From positions 275,653-339,652 of the forward strand of contig CAJNOJ010000104.1 in assembly GCA_905250025.1 (NCBI GenBank): a DNA stretch of 64,000 nt. Direction: 5' to 3'. Numbering within the stretch: position 1 is the first letter of the stretch; each line of letters opens with the position of its first letter. The position numbers and the translations under genes were made by a program. The stretch is from Adineta ricciae. Lineage: Eukaryota > Rotifera > Eurotatoria > Adinetida > Adinetidae. This document shows positions 39,428 through 52,431 of the stretch, piece by piece. The notes beneath the pieces are model-generated. The model did no database searches, was not told where the DNA came from, and was given only the letters and a program-made list of their open reading frames with translations.

Positions 39428-42131
39428 TCAATCAAATGAAGAATTTCGTTCTCTTACTTCGTCTTGATGCTAATTGATCAGGATCACCAAATAGAAGTGG
39501 ATATGAACGACTTACACTTAACGCTGATGTGTATTTCAATGATTGTTTTAATAATGAATCAAGTTCCTGACGTAATTGCATTTCTTTCTTCTGTATATCC
39601 TTTGTATTTGCTCGTTTTGCTACTTCAATGTCTCTATAATTTATTCCAATATGTCAATTCAAAGAAGCTAAAGTTCATGTTAATTATCTTACTGGATATT
39701 GTCATCTAATTCGATGTCTAATTCCTTCGCTGCTTTATGATACCAATTGGTTTCATTGGCCACTTTAGCTGCTTGATGATGCAGTTTAGAAATCTCTGTT
39801 GCGAGACGTACGCGTCGTTTTAGATTTGTTAAATATGTATTATCGACAGGAAATGTCTGAAGATCTTCATCTGAAAAGAAACTCAAACTCTTCGGTAATG
39901 AAATTCAAATTGACTTGTTCGTCTTACCGCGATTCAGTGTTTTGATTATTTTTCGATAGAGAAACAGTTCTTCGGGACAGATGAACATGACACTCAAACC
40001 TTCACGTTCAGCACGCGCTGTTCGACCACTACGATGAATGTATAACTAAATACAACTCTTATGTCATTGAAATTTTTATTTTTTTCGAATCCAACTTACT
40101 TCAGTCGATCTTGGCACTTGATAATGAATAATATGGTTGATATTCGGAATATCCAAACCACGTGCAGCAACATCGGTTGCGATTAACAAACCATTCGGGG
40201 ATTCTATTGATTAGAAAAAGAAAGCGAACTTGTTGCGATTCGTGTCTTTCGAAACTGATTTACTTGAGAATTTTTCTAAATTAGTCAATCGTTGTTTTTG
40301 TTCCATTTGAGCATGTAATGGCAATGGATTTCTCTTTAGTATTGTTAAAATCGATTGTAGCCGTTTGATACAATCAATACTATTGGTGAAAATCAATGTT
40401 CGACCGGGATATAATGTTAGAAAATAATACAAATATAAATCCTACGAAGTCAAGGCGTTTTTGTTTTCGAGTTTTTTGCTTTTTTATTCCACAAACCTTT
40501 TCTTCCAAGGCACAATTGACTCGCGCTTCAGTTAATTTTTCAGCTGTTCCAAACTTTTTCGTTAAATCAATTATCTTCGGCTTAGCGCTCATACCAACAG
40601 CGGATATTAATGTTGCTAAAATCGAACACATGTCAAATATAATAAAAGATTAAATTGATTGTAAACAAACCCAGTTTATCTTGATTATCTCCTTTTTTCT
40701 TTTGTTTTTTCTTCTCGTTATCATCCGTCGGTTGTAACATAAGTGTAGCCGAGAAAACAAATTTCTGACGTGATTGATTATTATCATCACTAATAAAATC
40801 AAAGATTAGAATGATGAAACGATCAACAGACGAACTTACTTGTTGATTAAGCTCAGAATTTTTTCGAGCTCTTCGAAGTGACCTTTTTCAATCATTCGAT
40901 CAGTTTCATCAATCGCCAAAAATCGAAGATTGGACATATCAGTAATATGTGAATTATTCTAAAATCCCGAGAAATATTCCAAATTAGGAGTTTCACGAGA
41001 TGCAACTTTATACCTCTTCTAATAGTTCCCAAAATCGACCAGGTGTAGCAACGATGATTTCAGGCTTTTGCGATAGTAAACGTTCTTGTTTTTGTGTGGA
41101 CATGCCACCGACAAGAACTGCAGTCTAGATTGATTGAATTATAGGAAAAACAAAGGAATTTTGATTTGTTTTACTTTTAGTTTTGTGTAACGAGATGCAA
41201 TCTGTATATGAGATTTGATTTGAACGGCCAATTCACGTGTCGGTGTGAGAATTAAAGCGATAAATTGTCCATAAGATATCTGAAGAGCAATATTGTTTGA
41301 TGTATCCAATAGAAAAAAATGAATTTACTTCATTATCTTCTAGTAATTGATTCATATGCGTCAAAATGGGAATGGCAAATGCCAATGTTTTTCCACTTCC
41401 CTAGATTTCACAAGAAAATGAATTTACAATTCGAAAAACAGATATTCGATTTACTGTTTCTGCAGCACCGATTATATCTTGCTTGTCACGAATAGCAGCT
41501 GGTAGAGTCGAGCGTTGTATTGGCGTGGCATCGAAGAATTTTTGTTCGACTAATGAACGAACGATATTGTCGGGAACATGAAGATCAAACCAGAGTTTTT
41601 TCGCTGTTTCTATTCGTATATATCAATACAAATCGATTGATGAAATCGAATCTTAGCTTACCAATATCATCTGTCGGAGAAGTTGCTTCTACTTCTCGTG
41701 GTTCTCGCTCCTTGTTTTCATTAGTTATTTGAAGTGCTGATGTTGCATTTGTTTCGTTTGATCGTTTCTTCTTCTTGCTCTTCTTTTTCTTCTTTGCTTT
41801 CACTTCTGAAATGAAATATATCCTTCGATGAAATCTTATTCGAAATGCAAATTAGAATATCACTTTTGATAGGCGTTTCAATCTCCTGTTCAGCTTCAAC
41901 GGCATCAACTTTTCGTTTCTTCTTATTCTTTGTCTTCACTTCAGCATCATCAGTATTCTAAATAAAGAAACTCATAGAGATATCGTATCCTTGTGCAATG
42001 AGAATTCTGCATACATCATCATGATCATCGTTCGTTCCAGGTATTTCACGCCAGCATATGAAACCCATACCACGCATCTTTTCATAATTAGGCGCTACAT
42101 CAAACTCATCATCATCATCGTGGTCAGACAT
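39428..42131 (-). CDS. DDX24: DEAD-box RNA helicase DDX24
   Basis: Nucleolar ATP-dependent RNA helicase of ribosome biogenesis. The start [18 protein letters not shown] leads to a Lys-rich region ([16 protein letters not shown]), typical of nucleolar targeting. Helicase motifs in order are [20 protein letters not shown] (Q motif), GAAETGSGKT (motif I), [10 protein letters not shown] (Ia), [10 protein letters not shown] (Ib), [14 protein letters not shown] (motif II), FVFSATL (III), [15 protein letters not shown] (IV), [13 protein letters not shown] (V) and [10 protein letters not shown] (VI). The segments [18 protein letters not shown] and [20 protein letters not shown] are specific to DDX24. 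Motif II reads DETD instead of DEAD. About ten 45-65 nt introns interrupt it. The C-terminal exon has two possible readings, so the stop may lie a few bases away. Confidence 0.92.
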
Positions 42132-42714
42132 CTGCAAAATTCAAATCAATTAGTACACAATCACCCCGATTGATTCACTTCTCGAAGGAAATTTTCAACA
42201 CAACAAAAAAAGAAATCAGTTTATGAAACAATCATTTCAACATTCTGCTAATGTCCTAATTGATTATGAACTAAACATACTATGACATACCTGTAGTTTA
42301 TGTTCACTGAATGGTGTTTAGATGAATATCTACAGAAAACAAAGTCAATCATGTTATTGTTGTTCGCATGATTACGAGATGAAAACGAGAGAATCAAATA
42401 TATGTATATAATTATGTGCTCTGTGTTTAGTGTTGTTGAAGAATTTTTGTTTTATACATAATAACAAATTATGGAATTTGAAGTAATAATAAATAAATGA
42501 ATGAATGAATGAACGAATAAGAACAAAGACAGAAAAATGCCAAGAAAGAGCATATCATTTCGAAAATGAGATTTCGAACAACAAAAGAAGAGAAACAGAT
42601 CAAGAAGATAAGTAGTACAAACAACTTGCGACAATCATAGACATACAGAAAATAAAATTTGATGAGTCAAGTTTAGAAGAATAAAACCGGGTCGATGGTT
42701 ATTGTGTAGCAATC
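42132..42714. other. Intergenic spacer
   Basis: This 583-bp AT-rich spacer lies between the DDX24 5' end and the MON2 3' end. It has a short 'aatgaatgaatgaatgaacg' tetranucleotide run near 42495-42515 and no supported ORF. Confidence 0.45.
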
Positions 42715-45700
42715 TTATCGAACTGATGGTGGTGGTGTTAAAAGTGAAAAATATTGATGAAGTGTATCTTTAATTGCGTTACAGATTTGTTGCGAGGGTG
42801 ATGTTGTACATTCTACTAAACATGGATATAATGCAATTAACTGATGCCAGATTGCAATTTCCACTAGAATAGAAAAAGAACTGAATTGTGTTTTTTGTTT
42901 TTGATGAAGAGATACGTACCGGAATCTTTGGGTGCTCGTTTCAATGCACCGATCAATGTACTTAGTGCTTTGAGTACAGAAATCATTTCAGCTGTGCGTG
43001 GTCTAAAGAAAATTAGGAATCGTAAGTGAAAATTGACTTAATAACAAAGCGATACATCTCATATTCGCAAGAATTAATACAACTAAGCACCCACGTGGAG
43101 CAGATGTAAGAAAGAACTTTGACAATCGACCGATTAACATGCATTAGATAGCCTTCTAGGTTCGTGATTAATATTCTATCTGCTAGATGAACACTTTTTT
43201 CAAACAAATTTTTATTGAAATCAAAGAAATTCTTGCATGAGATTTCAGACATGTGTGTATGGTTTCAAACATGCATGTAAAAGTGCTACAGAGAGTCATA
43301 TGCAGCTGGGGATGTTTTAGAAGCTATGCACATGTTCGCTAGGGAGAAAAATGAACTTACGAAAAAGGAGTTAAGCTGTTGTGATTGTGGTTGACTGCTC
43401 CAACGACGGGTTCGAGATTATCACTACTGCAAAAAAGTCAACAACAAGCCTGACTCGATTATTCGTACGTGTACTAATTGACTTCTCCGGGGAAAAGCAT
43501 TGTCTCATATTATTTCAAGAAGAAAACAAGAATTTGTATCACCTACCGTGGCAATGGACATTTGCCATGCAAGCGTTCGTCATGGGCATATTTCTGTAAG
43601 ATTTCTTTGCAACGATTCAACATCGAACTTAAAGCAAGACGTGTGATGACCACATTGTCACTTGTTGATGATGGTTCGTTTATAAAGGAATATTTGAGTA
43701 AAGTTTCGAAACAGATCTTCGAAAATTCTTCTCGTAATCGACGAGCAGAATCGATATCTAAATGGAGATGAAAGAACAACAGTCTTAAGAAGATTGATCT
43801 GATTGGAATTGTATACCGATGAAGTTATCTGTAGCACATGAATAGATTGAACCTCGATTGAGTATATTCAAGATTTTTGTTATGAATGATTCTGGTAAAA
43901 CATTAGTGTAAGGTAAAATATCATCGCGAATTAATTCAATTGTCTATGAAAGAGAATTTTCATCGTTATCATTGATGATAAATTGCACTTACTTGACAAT
44001 CGATCGCTTCGTCTCGTTGAATTTCTTCTATTGGGATGTCTGCTGGAGGAACACTAAAAATGTAAAAATAGAGAATGAGTTTTACTAATTACTAACAATA
44101 TACCTTTTTGAGAACAGGAAATCATCAAATGTTTTCGCCAGCTCTGTCCACATGCTTTCGAATGCATTGCCTTTGGAAATAAATCGATAGAATTCAGAAT
44201 GAATATATTCAGATAATTCTTACGATGTTTTCGCGCGACAACAAGTCCAACCTTTAATACACGAAAGAAGCATTCAATCGCTAATTTCCAAGTTGATGAA
44301 CTTGGACAATTATATTTCATCGATAATGGTATTTGTAATGTCTAGAAGAAGCAAAATGTATATTGAAAAAGAACTACAATTCATCCCACTTGAATAATGG
44401 TTTGTAAAGTGCCATTTTCAATGACTGCTGGATTATCAGCAAGATCTTCATAAAAATTCACCGTCATCCGAAGGATTTTCTCACTAAACGGCACGAAATT
44501 CACATTGGAGTCGCTCGTTTTGCCATTGGATTGTTGTTTATTAATTGAAATCTTCTTAATTTGTTCTGTACAATCAAATACTGGTGGATTGATTGCATAA
44601 AGGACCAAGACGAGCAAACGTTTGAATACAATAGGTAAAAGTGCAGACGCATTTGACGATTTCGTTAATTCAACTTTGAGATTTCTATAAACAAATTCCA
44701 TTGCTTTGTATGCTGATTCTTGTAGTAAAGTTAGATTGACATCTGTTGGAATCAAAAATAAAGCCATATCTGAATGTATTGGAACAGCGAGTACGCGTTC
44801 GATAATCGTTGCAAATTGTTCGAAATGCTTTTCATTCTGAATAAAATCACATGACCAAATATGAGTGATTAAATTTGGAAAGATGTCAATATAGAATGTC
44901 AGGAAATTTTGTGAGGGAATATTGGAATCATAACGATCGATGATTATAATACGTTCGGGTGGACAGCGACTGCATCCGTTGCCAATGTTCAACCAAACTT
45001 GCCAAGCTTGCTGCCAAAGTTGTTGATCATGTGACGACAAGGGTTTCTTCGGTGATTGCGATGATGAGGAGGAACTAGCCGGAACATTGACAAGATCATT
45101 GAAACTTTTCAATGCAGCAAGAGCTATTTCAGGATTTTTGGCCAACGCCGATTTTTCAATGTTAGTTAGAAGAACGTTCCAGACTCGAGGAAAGTCATCT
45201 GTGAAAAACAAAGAAGAAGTTTAGATATATAATCAAATCCGTTGAGAATATTTACCCAATTTAGCAAGGAAGTCTTTTTTTACTTGAACTGTTCGAGTCA
45301 CACCTGCTAAGATCATCACATACGTTTCAGCCCACTGTTTTTCTGGTGTATCTCGCGAATGATGCATTAGTATTTCTTGGCCACCCGTTGACGATTTCGA
45401 CATTTGTTGTTGTTGTTGTTCTCTTTCTTTCGATGCCGTGTAAAAGAACTGTTCCACTTGTTCAAATAGAGGAAATAGAACTTGCCAGATGAGAATACTC
45501 CAAGCACCTGTGCTCAGCAACTGCCCGTGAGATGTTATCATTGTGAATAACGTGGATGAAGCAGATTTACGTATTGCTGGACGTTGATCGATAGTTAATT
45601 CGCTTAGTTTCCGATATAGAATCATCCATAATTCTTCGATCGCTGTTAAATTATCATAGATTTCATTAGGATCCAGATAATCATTCACGTTTTTTAATTG

Positions 45701-48700
45701 ATGTTCTTGTTCTTTCATACGAAACAGATAATCGGTCATATTCCAAAGTAGACCGATAGCTGACAGAGCAATGTTTAAATCTTGCTCTTGAAAACCGAAT
45801 TTGGCTACGACTTTAATGAGAATACCCAAATAACAAATTGGAATCGTCGATAGAAAATCAGTAACGACCAATTGTAAACATTGTTGAGCTTGACGTATCA
45901 ATGAATCATTATGTTCACGTGTTATCGATCCGATGATATTCAATCTAAAATCAGATTTCAACTTATTCTTTGGTTTTCACAATAAGAAAAAATAGTCTTT
46001 TACATGATCGGCCAGCCTGTCTGTAATGTTGGCCCGTTATTCGTTAGAATGGATAATGTTGCTTCGAGTTGTTTTTGTCGGACATCGAAATGTTGAATTA
46101 ATGATAGTTCATGTAGTGACAGAATAATCATATGTAATAAACGTTCATTATCAAAGAGACTTTGTTCATATTTATATTCCAAAGCATTGCGAACCAGTGA
46201 GGTCAATGCTTCTGTACCCCATTCACGCATACGAGGATTGGTATGTTGACAAACCTTTAACAGACAAGGAGAAAAGATGAATAATTTCAAAGACATGTAA
46301 GATTGTGTGGAAATTTTACATCAAGTAAATGTGAGGAAATTGGTTTCCACCAAACACCAATACGATTTAGATTAGCTCGGCCGGTTTCAAGAATTTTTGC
46401 AATTGCAAATAGAGATGGTTCACGAACGATGATCGCCACTTCCATTGACTCAATACTTAAACGTATAAGTGCATCAATTAAATGATGTAGTGCTACATCA
46501 TCTAGATAAACACTGGACTCGAATAAGCGCGAAAGCATCGACGATAGAATCGGCAAATCCGCCATAGCTGCTGTTGTCACCACAGCCGATGAATTAGCCA
46601 TCGGTGCCGCGTCAGTATTAGCAATTGTTCCAACGTGTTTAAGGGTGCCACCAGTAGAGGGTTTAAACCCAATAATCCAAACAAGATGTTGAAGAGTTGT
46701 GAGAATTAAATGCCACGATGTACCAAGTATACCTCCGTAGCAGTGTGCAACTGACAGAAGTGTTCGCATACAATGAATATTTTTCGATGTCAACTAAATG
46801 ATGAAGCAAAATGCAATTGAATTCATCTGTTTTCAGATCATCATCGACATACCATGACAGCAGTTTGATTTGTTGCTGGAGTTGAGTTTAGAAGTGGTAA
46901 AGGTGTTCCAATGATAACCACTTGTTGCCTTTCAAAATCACCACCGCCAGATCCATCTGCACTTGTTCGCGCTGTTAATTTTTGTAATAAACTTTGTTGC
47001 TGCTGCTGTTCACTATTTTGTTGCTTGCTTAACAGATGAATATTGTACTGTGGTGGTAATGCCATTTTACAGAGACAAGTCACAAATGCATCACGTTGGA
47101 CATTCATTCCAAGCATACCACATAGGGAGATATAAGTTTGAAATCCTCGTAAAAGCAGTTCGCATGTTGTATCATCATAACATACGTCATACAAAAGTGT
47201 AAACGTTACTAGAACACTTGACCATGTACAATTAACAACTTCGACACATTCATGTCGTTCAGCATCTGTTAAACTGTCTAATGGACGTAATTGTCCTGAT
47301 GTACGCAATTGTGTTCCGGCAATTGTATCACCACGCATACCTGAACCTTCAATGATCGATTGCACAGCTCGAACCAATTCAAGCATACAGGCATAAGCAA
47401 CAACGATTCCATACGAATCGGGAATGAGTGGACAATCGAACTTCTCCCAGTTTTCGACATACACAGCTTTTGCTTGACCTTGTGTATAGGTGACATACTG
47501 TGGTACCACAGAATTTCTGTACGCGAAAAGAACAGTATTTGATGAACCTGCAGCACCATTGGCAAGATTGGATGCGTTGGAATTGTCTAATTTGGATCCA
47601 GTGCTAGTTCCGGAAGCTAGAATAAAGAAAAATATATATGTATGTGGTTATTCATAGATCGGTTGATCTTGCTAAAGGATAGTGTACATTTCTTATCTGA
47701 ACTAGCAGCATTAGTGGCATTTGCTTGTCCACTCGTTGTTGAAGAATTCGAGGAAATGGGTATACTATTGAAATACGACTGCACATAAGAACTAAAGTCG
47801 CCAAAAGAAATAAAATTATTTATTTTATACAAAAGCGTGATGCTCTCAAACCTGATGGCATTTGTCAAATCTCGTAAAATCTTGCTGGCGTGTGGCTGCA
47901 TATCATACGATAAACAGAATAATTCTATTAAATTCTGTTGAATGATGATTTTGTGAATACATTCAATCGCCAATGATCTCTGCCAAACAGGTTTATCAGG
48001 TTCGAGTAATTTAATCAATAGAGATAAGAAGATTTCACATTCTGTTATTAATAACGTAAAATAGAATCGAATTAGGATACAAACAACACGTAGAAGACGT
48101 GCTATCAATGGAAAGTAAGCGTTATCATAAGTTGTATTGGAATTCGATCCACTTGAAAGATTGGAATTTGGATTTGAATGTTTGGCGCCCGGAGAAAACA
48201 GTTTAATAATCAATGGTGACACTCGTTCTTTCAATAGATAACGAAATTCATTATGACGATGAAAGATGGGCGCATAACCAGTTAATATCGTCTCGATTAA
48301 TTCCAGTATCAAAGTACGGGTGATTTCTGTTAAACCCACTAACCATATCGGCTGTTCACCGTTAATCAAATAGCAAAGATCTTGAAATAGAAGATAAGCA
48401 TCTCGAGCATACGGACGTAATGTATCAGCATTGTATTGTAACTGTTGTTGCTGTTTTGAAAGATCAGCTTCTTGATTGAATTGATCTAAAGAAAGAAACC
48501 GGATGATGAAATCATTTGTGTGTATGTGTGTGTGTCTTACCACCGGATGATGCATATTGAGCATCTTCTTCTTTAACACGATCGTACACAGCTGTGACGA
48601 GTTGTCGGACAGCAGCTGTTGAAGTATTTACAATAGTTGGATCTTTGCTGAAGCATAATCGAAATGTAATGACGAATAACTATTAAAATAGTAAAAAAAA

Positions 48701-49336
48701 ATGCAACGTGTATGTGATTTTAAATCAGTTGTTGTTTTACTGTAGCCAGTGTATTATGGACAACGACGGATGTTGTATTCACAAGTAGAAGAACTGTTTG
48801 TAAAATTTTCAATTCTTCCGTTTGCAATTCACACAGAGCACTCAAAACGTTAACAATCGTTGCTGCCGATGCCTACAAAAGTTGCATATCGAACAAAATT
48901 CTCGTTCATTGTCAGTATTTACTTGATTAACAATATGATGTTGAAGTAATTTTTGTATTGAAGTCAAACATAATTGAACGATCTTAACTTGTTTCGTATC
49001 ACAGCCCAAGACAAATGGTTGTAATAGATCAACACTAGCATCGCGCATGACTACAACATGACTTTCAAGTATTTCGTAATGTTCTGAAGTTGTTATCTGA
49101 TTATACCTGTGCTCAAATTGTCCTTCATCGTACTATATTCTCGTAGTTTCATGTTACATGCTTCCGCTGCCTAAAAACTCAAGTGTCTTGATGAATTCGA
49201 ATAATTAGCAGAAGCTTACCTCTTTTATAGGTGGATATTTTTTCTTCGTTTCAGTTGATAGTTGACGAAGATCACCAGATAAGTTATTGATAAGTTTTTG
49301 GAGGATACTATGGCTATCACTCGCCGAGCTAGCCAT
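42715..49336 (-). CDS. MON2: MON2 homologue, large ARF-GEF-related Golgi trafficking protein
   Basis: Giant HEAT-repeat scaffold related to BIG/GBF proteins but lacking a Sec7 domain; it acts in endosome-to-Golgi traffic. The start [20 protein letters not shown] is followed by [20 protein letters not shown]. Conserved blocks are [160 protein letters not shown] and [15 protein letters not shown]. It ends [12 protein letters not shown]. About 25 introns are nearly all 45-65 nt, but one near the 3' end (43003-43546) is 544 nt. It is about 1600 aa, similar to human MON2 (about 1700). Confidence 0.93.
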
Positions 49337-49761
49337 GACTAAGATTCTAGAATAGGTACATATTTAATCTTTCAGCTTGCGGGTGTATTCAAAAGAAATT
49401 AGAGCGATTCCTCGTCAAAATCAAAAGTCATTATCCATGTTTTGCGCTCTCAGCCACATCACACTCGTTCCATCGAATGAGTGAGTCAATTAACCACGGA
49501 TTGGACGACACTTTCGACACAGTTGTCAGCAGATGGAGTGAGATACTGTTGTCATTGAATTAAGGTACAATCTCACATAAGTGTTCAACTACGATATTTT
49601 TATATCCAAAAAATATGTTTGACATGACTAAACAAAACAAAACAAAACATTTTGAACGAAAACAAAAACGCCTTATAATTACAAACAAAAAACAGTTGTG
49701 ACATTTCACATCTCTACCTATCTGACATCTTATACAATAACATTGAATGAAACTATAGAAA
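49337..49761. other. Intergenic spacer
   Basis: This 425-bp AT-rich spacer between the MON2 start and the next minus-strand gene contains an 'aaaacaaaac' run near 49630-49650. No gene is supported. Confidence 0.4.
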
Positions 49762-50280
49762 TTACAATGTTTTTAAACCCGACTCGATTTCTTTCAATGC
49801 CGAAAGAAGAACTGCTCGTTTATGCAAAGTTAACGCAGATGTTGGTGAATTCTCATTACTATTCCGTGGTCCAAAATATGGCCGAACAAATTGAACTTCA
49901 TCATGCATAACAAATATTGGCGTTGAATTCATATTGGCTTTTGTTGGCGACGTTGTCGATAGATTATCTTTTTGCAAGACGAATGACGATAATGGCACGG
50001 TTGTTCGACCACGACCGATGCTTACGTTCGGTCGACAATCAGTTGGTAATGTAGTATTACCATGTTCTATTCCTGTCGACGTCGACGAACTCTTGGCAAT
50101 TGGCACATAAGTTCGATTGGAAAATTGAAAACGCACTTCGGATGGCGATGATGGTTTCGCAATTGCAGGTTTCATTTGTTCATTTAATAGAGAAATGTCT
50201 TTGGCTCGTTGAGAGAAAAATCTCGTATCTACATTCTCTTTCGGTCGTGCTGATGTCATCATTGATGCTGTTACATTCAT
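49762..50280 (-). CDS. Hypothetical Ser/Thr-rich protein, 172 aa
   Basis: Single intronless ORF, MNVTASMMTSARPKENVDTR to KEIESGLKTL. It is polar and probably disordered, with several Ser/Pro patches (IAKPSSPSEVRFQFSNRTYV) and a C-terminal short helix (HKRAVLLSALKEIESGL). No domain, signal peptide or TM is visible. The unbroken length and bdelloid-like codon use favour a real gene, but I recognise no family. It sits between MON2 and the F-box gene, all on the minus strand. Confidence 0.5.
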   Translation of the reverse strand: MNVTASMMTSARPKENVDTRFFSQRAKDISLLNEQMKPAIAKPSSPSEVRFQFSNRTYVPIAKSSSTSTGIEHGNTTLPTDCRPNVSIGRGRTTVPLSSFVLQKDNLSTTSPTKANMNSTPIFVMHDEVQFVRPYFGPRNSNENSPTSALTLHKRAVLLSALKEIESGLKTL

Positions 50281-50453
50281 CTACAAGCATTGAAAATTTC
50301 ATCATAAAATGCTTATATATTCATATAAAGAGATTCGTTGAACTTTTTTAACTGATGACGACACACGTATTGGAAAAAAAAGACAAAAAGAAAAACTGAT
50401 TATCACGGTTAAACAATGGATGAAACAAAATAAAACAACTTTTCACAATTAGA

Positions 50454-52431
50454 TCATGTAGAAAAAAGAAATGTTGCGCATCTATGGTATTTTTGTCGAT
50501 GATCATCGTACCATTTGCACCAATAAGTACCTTTCGGATAATATTTCGCGATGGTGTCTTGAACGTTTTCTTGCAATTCAATGCCTGCATAGTATTCATG
50601 AGGTTTTTTTACGTGTTCCAATTTGAGACTAACTAATTTCGGCATTGACCGAAGAAGATCATCGAGGAATGGCAGTTTCGTTCGATAGATTTGCATTTTA
50701 TATGTCGTGAAAATCAATGCAAATATCTTTATCTGACAAAAGTATGAGAAAAAAGATTCCAGAAGACGTTCATCAAACTGACGAACGGTTACACGTTGAA
50801 GTTGAGCAAATGTTGCTAAAATCCGATGGTGAGTCTGTTGGCTAACCATTGAAAGGATTTGCATTAAATAGAAATGATCTATATCAAGTTCGCGAAGGTT
50901 CAAAGTCAAAAGAAAAAGCGGTTGAGGCACGTGACAACCATGTTTAACACTATCACGAATAATTAACTTCTTGACTGAATCTAAATGAAAATCAAGTTGA
51001 ACTTTTTCACTGAAAGACAAATTCTATTTACTTAGTCGGATATGATATTCATGTAGTTCATCGTCTTCTGGTGTTAGACTGAAATGTGGAACTTGATAAT
51101 CGATTGAACGTAGTTTCACGAAGGTTTCTTGGATTGATTTTAAAAAGATGGGATTGTAAATATTCACATGTAATGTCAAATGATGTACACGATGCCAATA
51201 GTTGAAACGAGAATGTTCGTGATCTGCATATTGAATTTCGTCAAAAAATGTCTTTTCAAAGATTTCAAAATGATCGAATGCGAATGGTAGAGAAAAGATT
51301 TGTCCGATATCTTTGGATAATACACATGCGATATTTTGACAAAAATTTCTCTCTATTAAAAACTTTGTTTTATCAAAATATGTTGTTGGATTACCAAAAC
51401 TATCCGAAGTGATTAGACGAATATAAAAATGAAATGTTTGCAGATCGCGAAGACAACCGAAAAATTCTGATGAGAATGTATCTGATGCATAGAATGGCCA
51501 TTGGTAATCCTGAGTATAGATCAATAAATGTTGAATATGCTGATTAATTTCTAAAACTAAACGTCGTAAATGAATCGACGGCATAAGTCCATCGTATTTG
51601 AATTGTTTTAAACATGAGAGTGGCTCGAGCAATGATAAATCATTGGATATATCTCGACCACGATCATCAACTTGAACATTGCATTCGATGAGATTTGGTA
51701 AATAGTAAAGAAGTGGAAGAAGATCTACGAGACATGTGAAATCAAAGATAACAAGGTTTTCAGAGAACGATGTTTACCATGATCGAATTTTAAATGAATT
51801 GTTAGATGAGTTATCGAATAACAACCACTCATTAGATGTTGAGCAAAGACGTATGGAGCTTTACCTTGAAACAATAATGATGTATTGAACGAAAATGTTC
51901 GTGTTGCGTACCTGTGATTTGTAGCTTTTGAACGGGAATATTCTGTACACAGAAGGGCATTTCTTCGTCCCATCCTCTTATGTGTTCGTCGATTATTAAG
52001 TTGATTCTGTCGAACCATTGTAAACGATTATAAGCGAGAAACATCTGTAGGATATCAACGATAGTCTTCGAATCAATCAAATGCACCGTCAACGAATCGA
52101 GACGTAGTAATTGAAATTGATTCAAAATATCGACTTGTCCATAGTGATAATCGCTTCCGACTTTGAATGATGTGATAGTTGATTTAAATTTTGGTAAGAT
52201 ATCTTTTAAAAAAAGTTTATAAGTTGAATAGCCCGTGTGATTGAGATCGAGTTGAGTTAAACGACAACCTGGTTGAAGATAATAATAAATGATCAAAGAA
52301 AAACGTTGATTTAAGTTACAAAACGCTACTAGGATCTCGATCGATGTTAAATAATCAAATATCGACATTAACAATTCCGTGCTAAGATCTTCTAAACATG
52401 TGGTCAGTTGCGAACTTTTCGTTTCACTCAT
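50454..52431 (-). pseudogene. F-box/LRR-like gene with one in-frame TAG
   Basis: The N-terminal F-box reads CLEDLSTELLMSIFDYLTSI followed by FCNLNQRFSLIIYYYL. A long irregular leucine-rich region follows with clear continuity over two spliced introns (near 51878-51925 and 51720-51772; for example KAPYVFAQHLMSGCYSITHL and LLPLLYYLPNLIECNVQVD). At 51024-51026 the frame meets TAG. On the other side, in the same frame and without an intron, the protein continues for about 190 codons (SFSEKVQLDFHLDSVKKLII...) to a TGA/TAA at 50454. A 22-nt GT..AG stretch covers the TAG, but removing it shifts the frame and hits another stop. So this is a young pseudogene, a truncated allele, a readthrough gene or a base-call error. 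F-box/LRR genes of this sort look like part of an expanded family. Confidence 0.65.
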
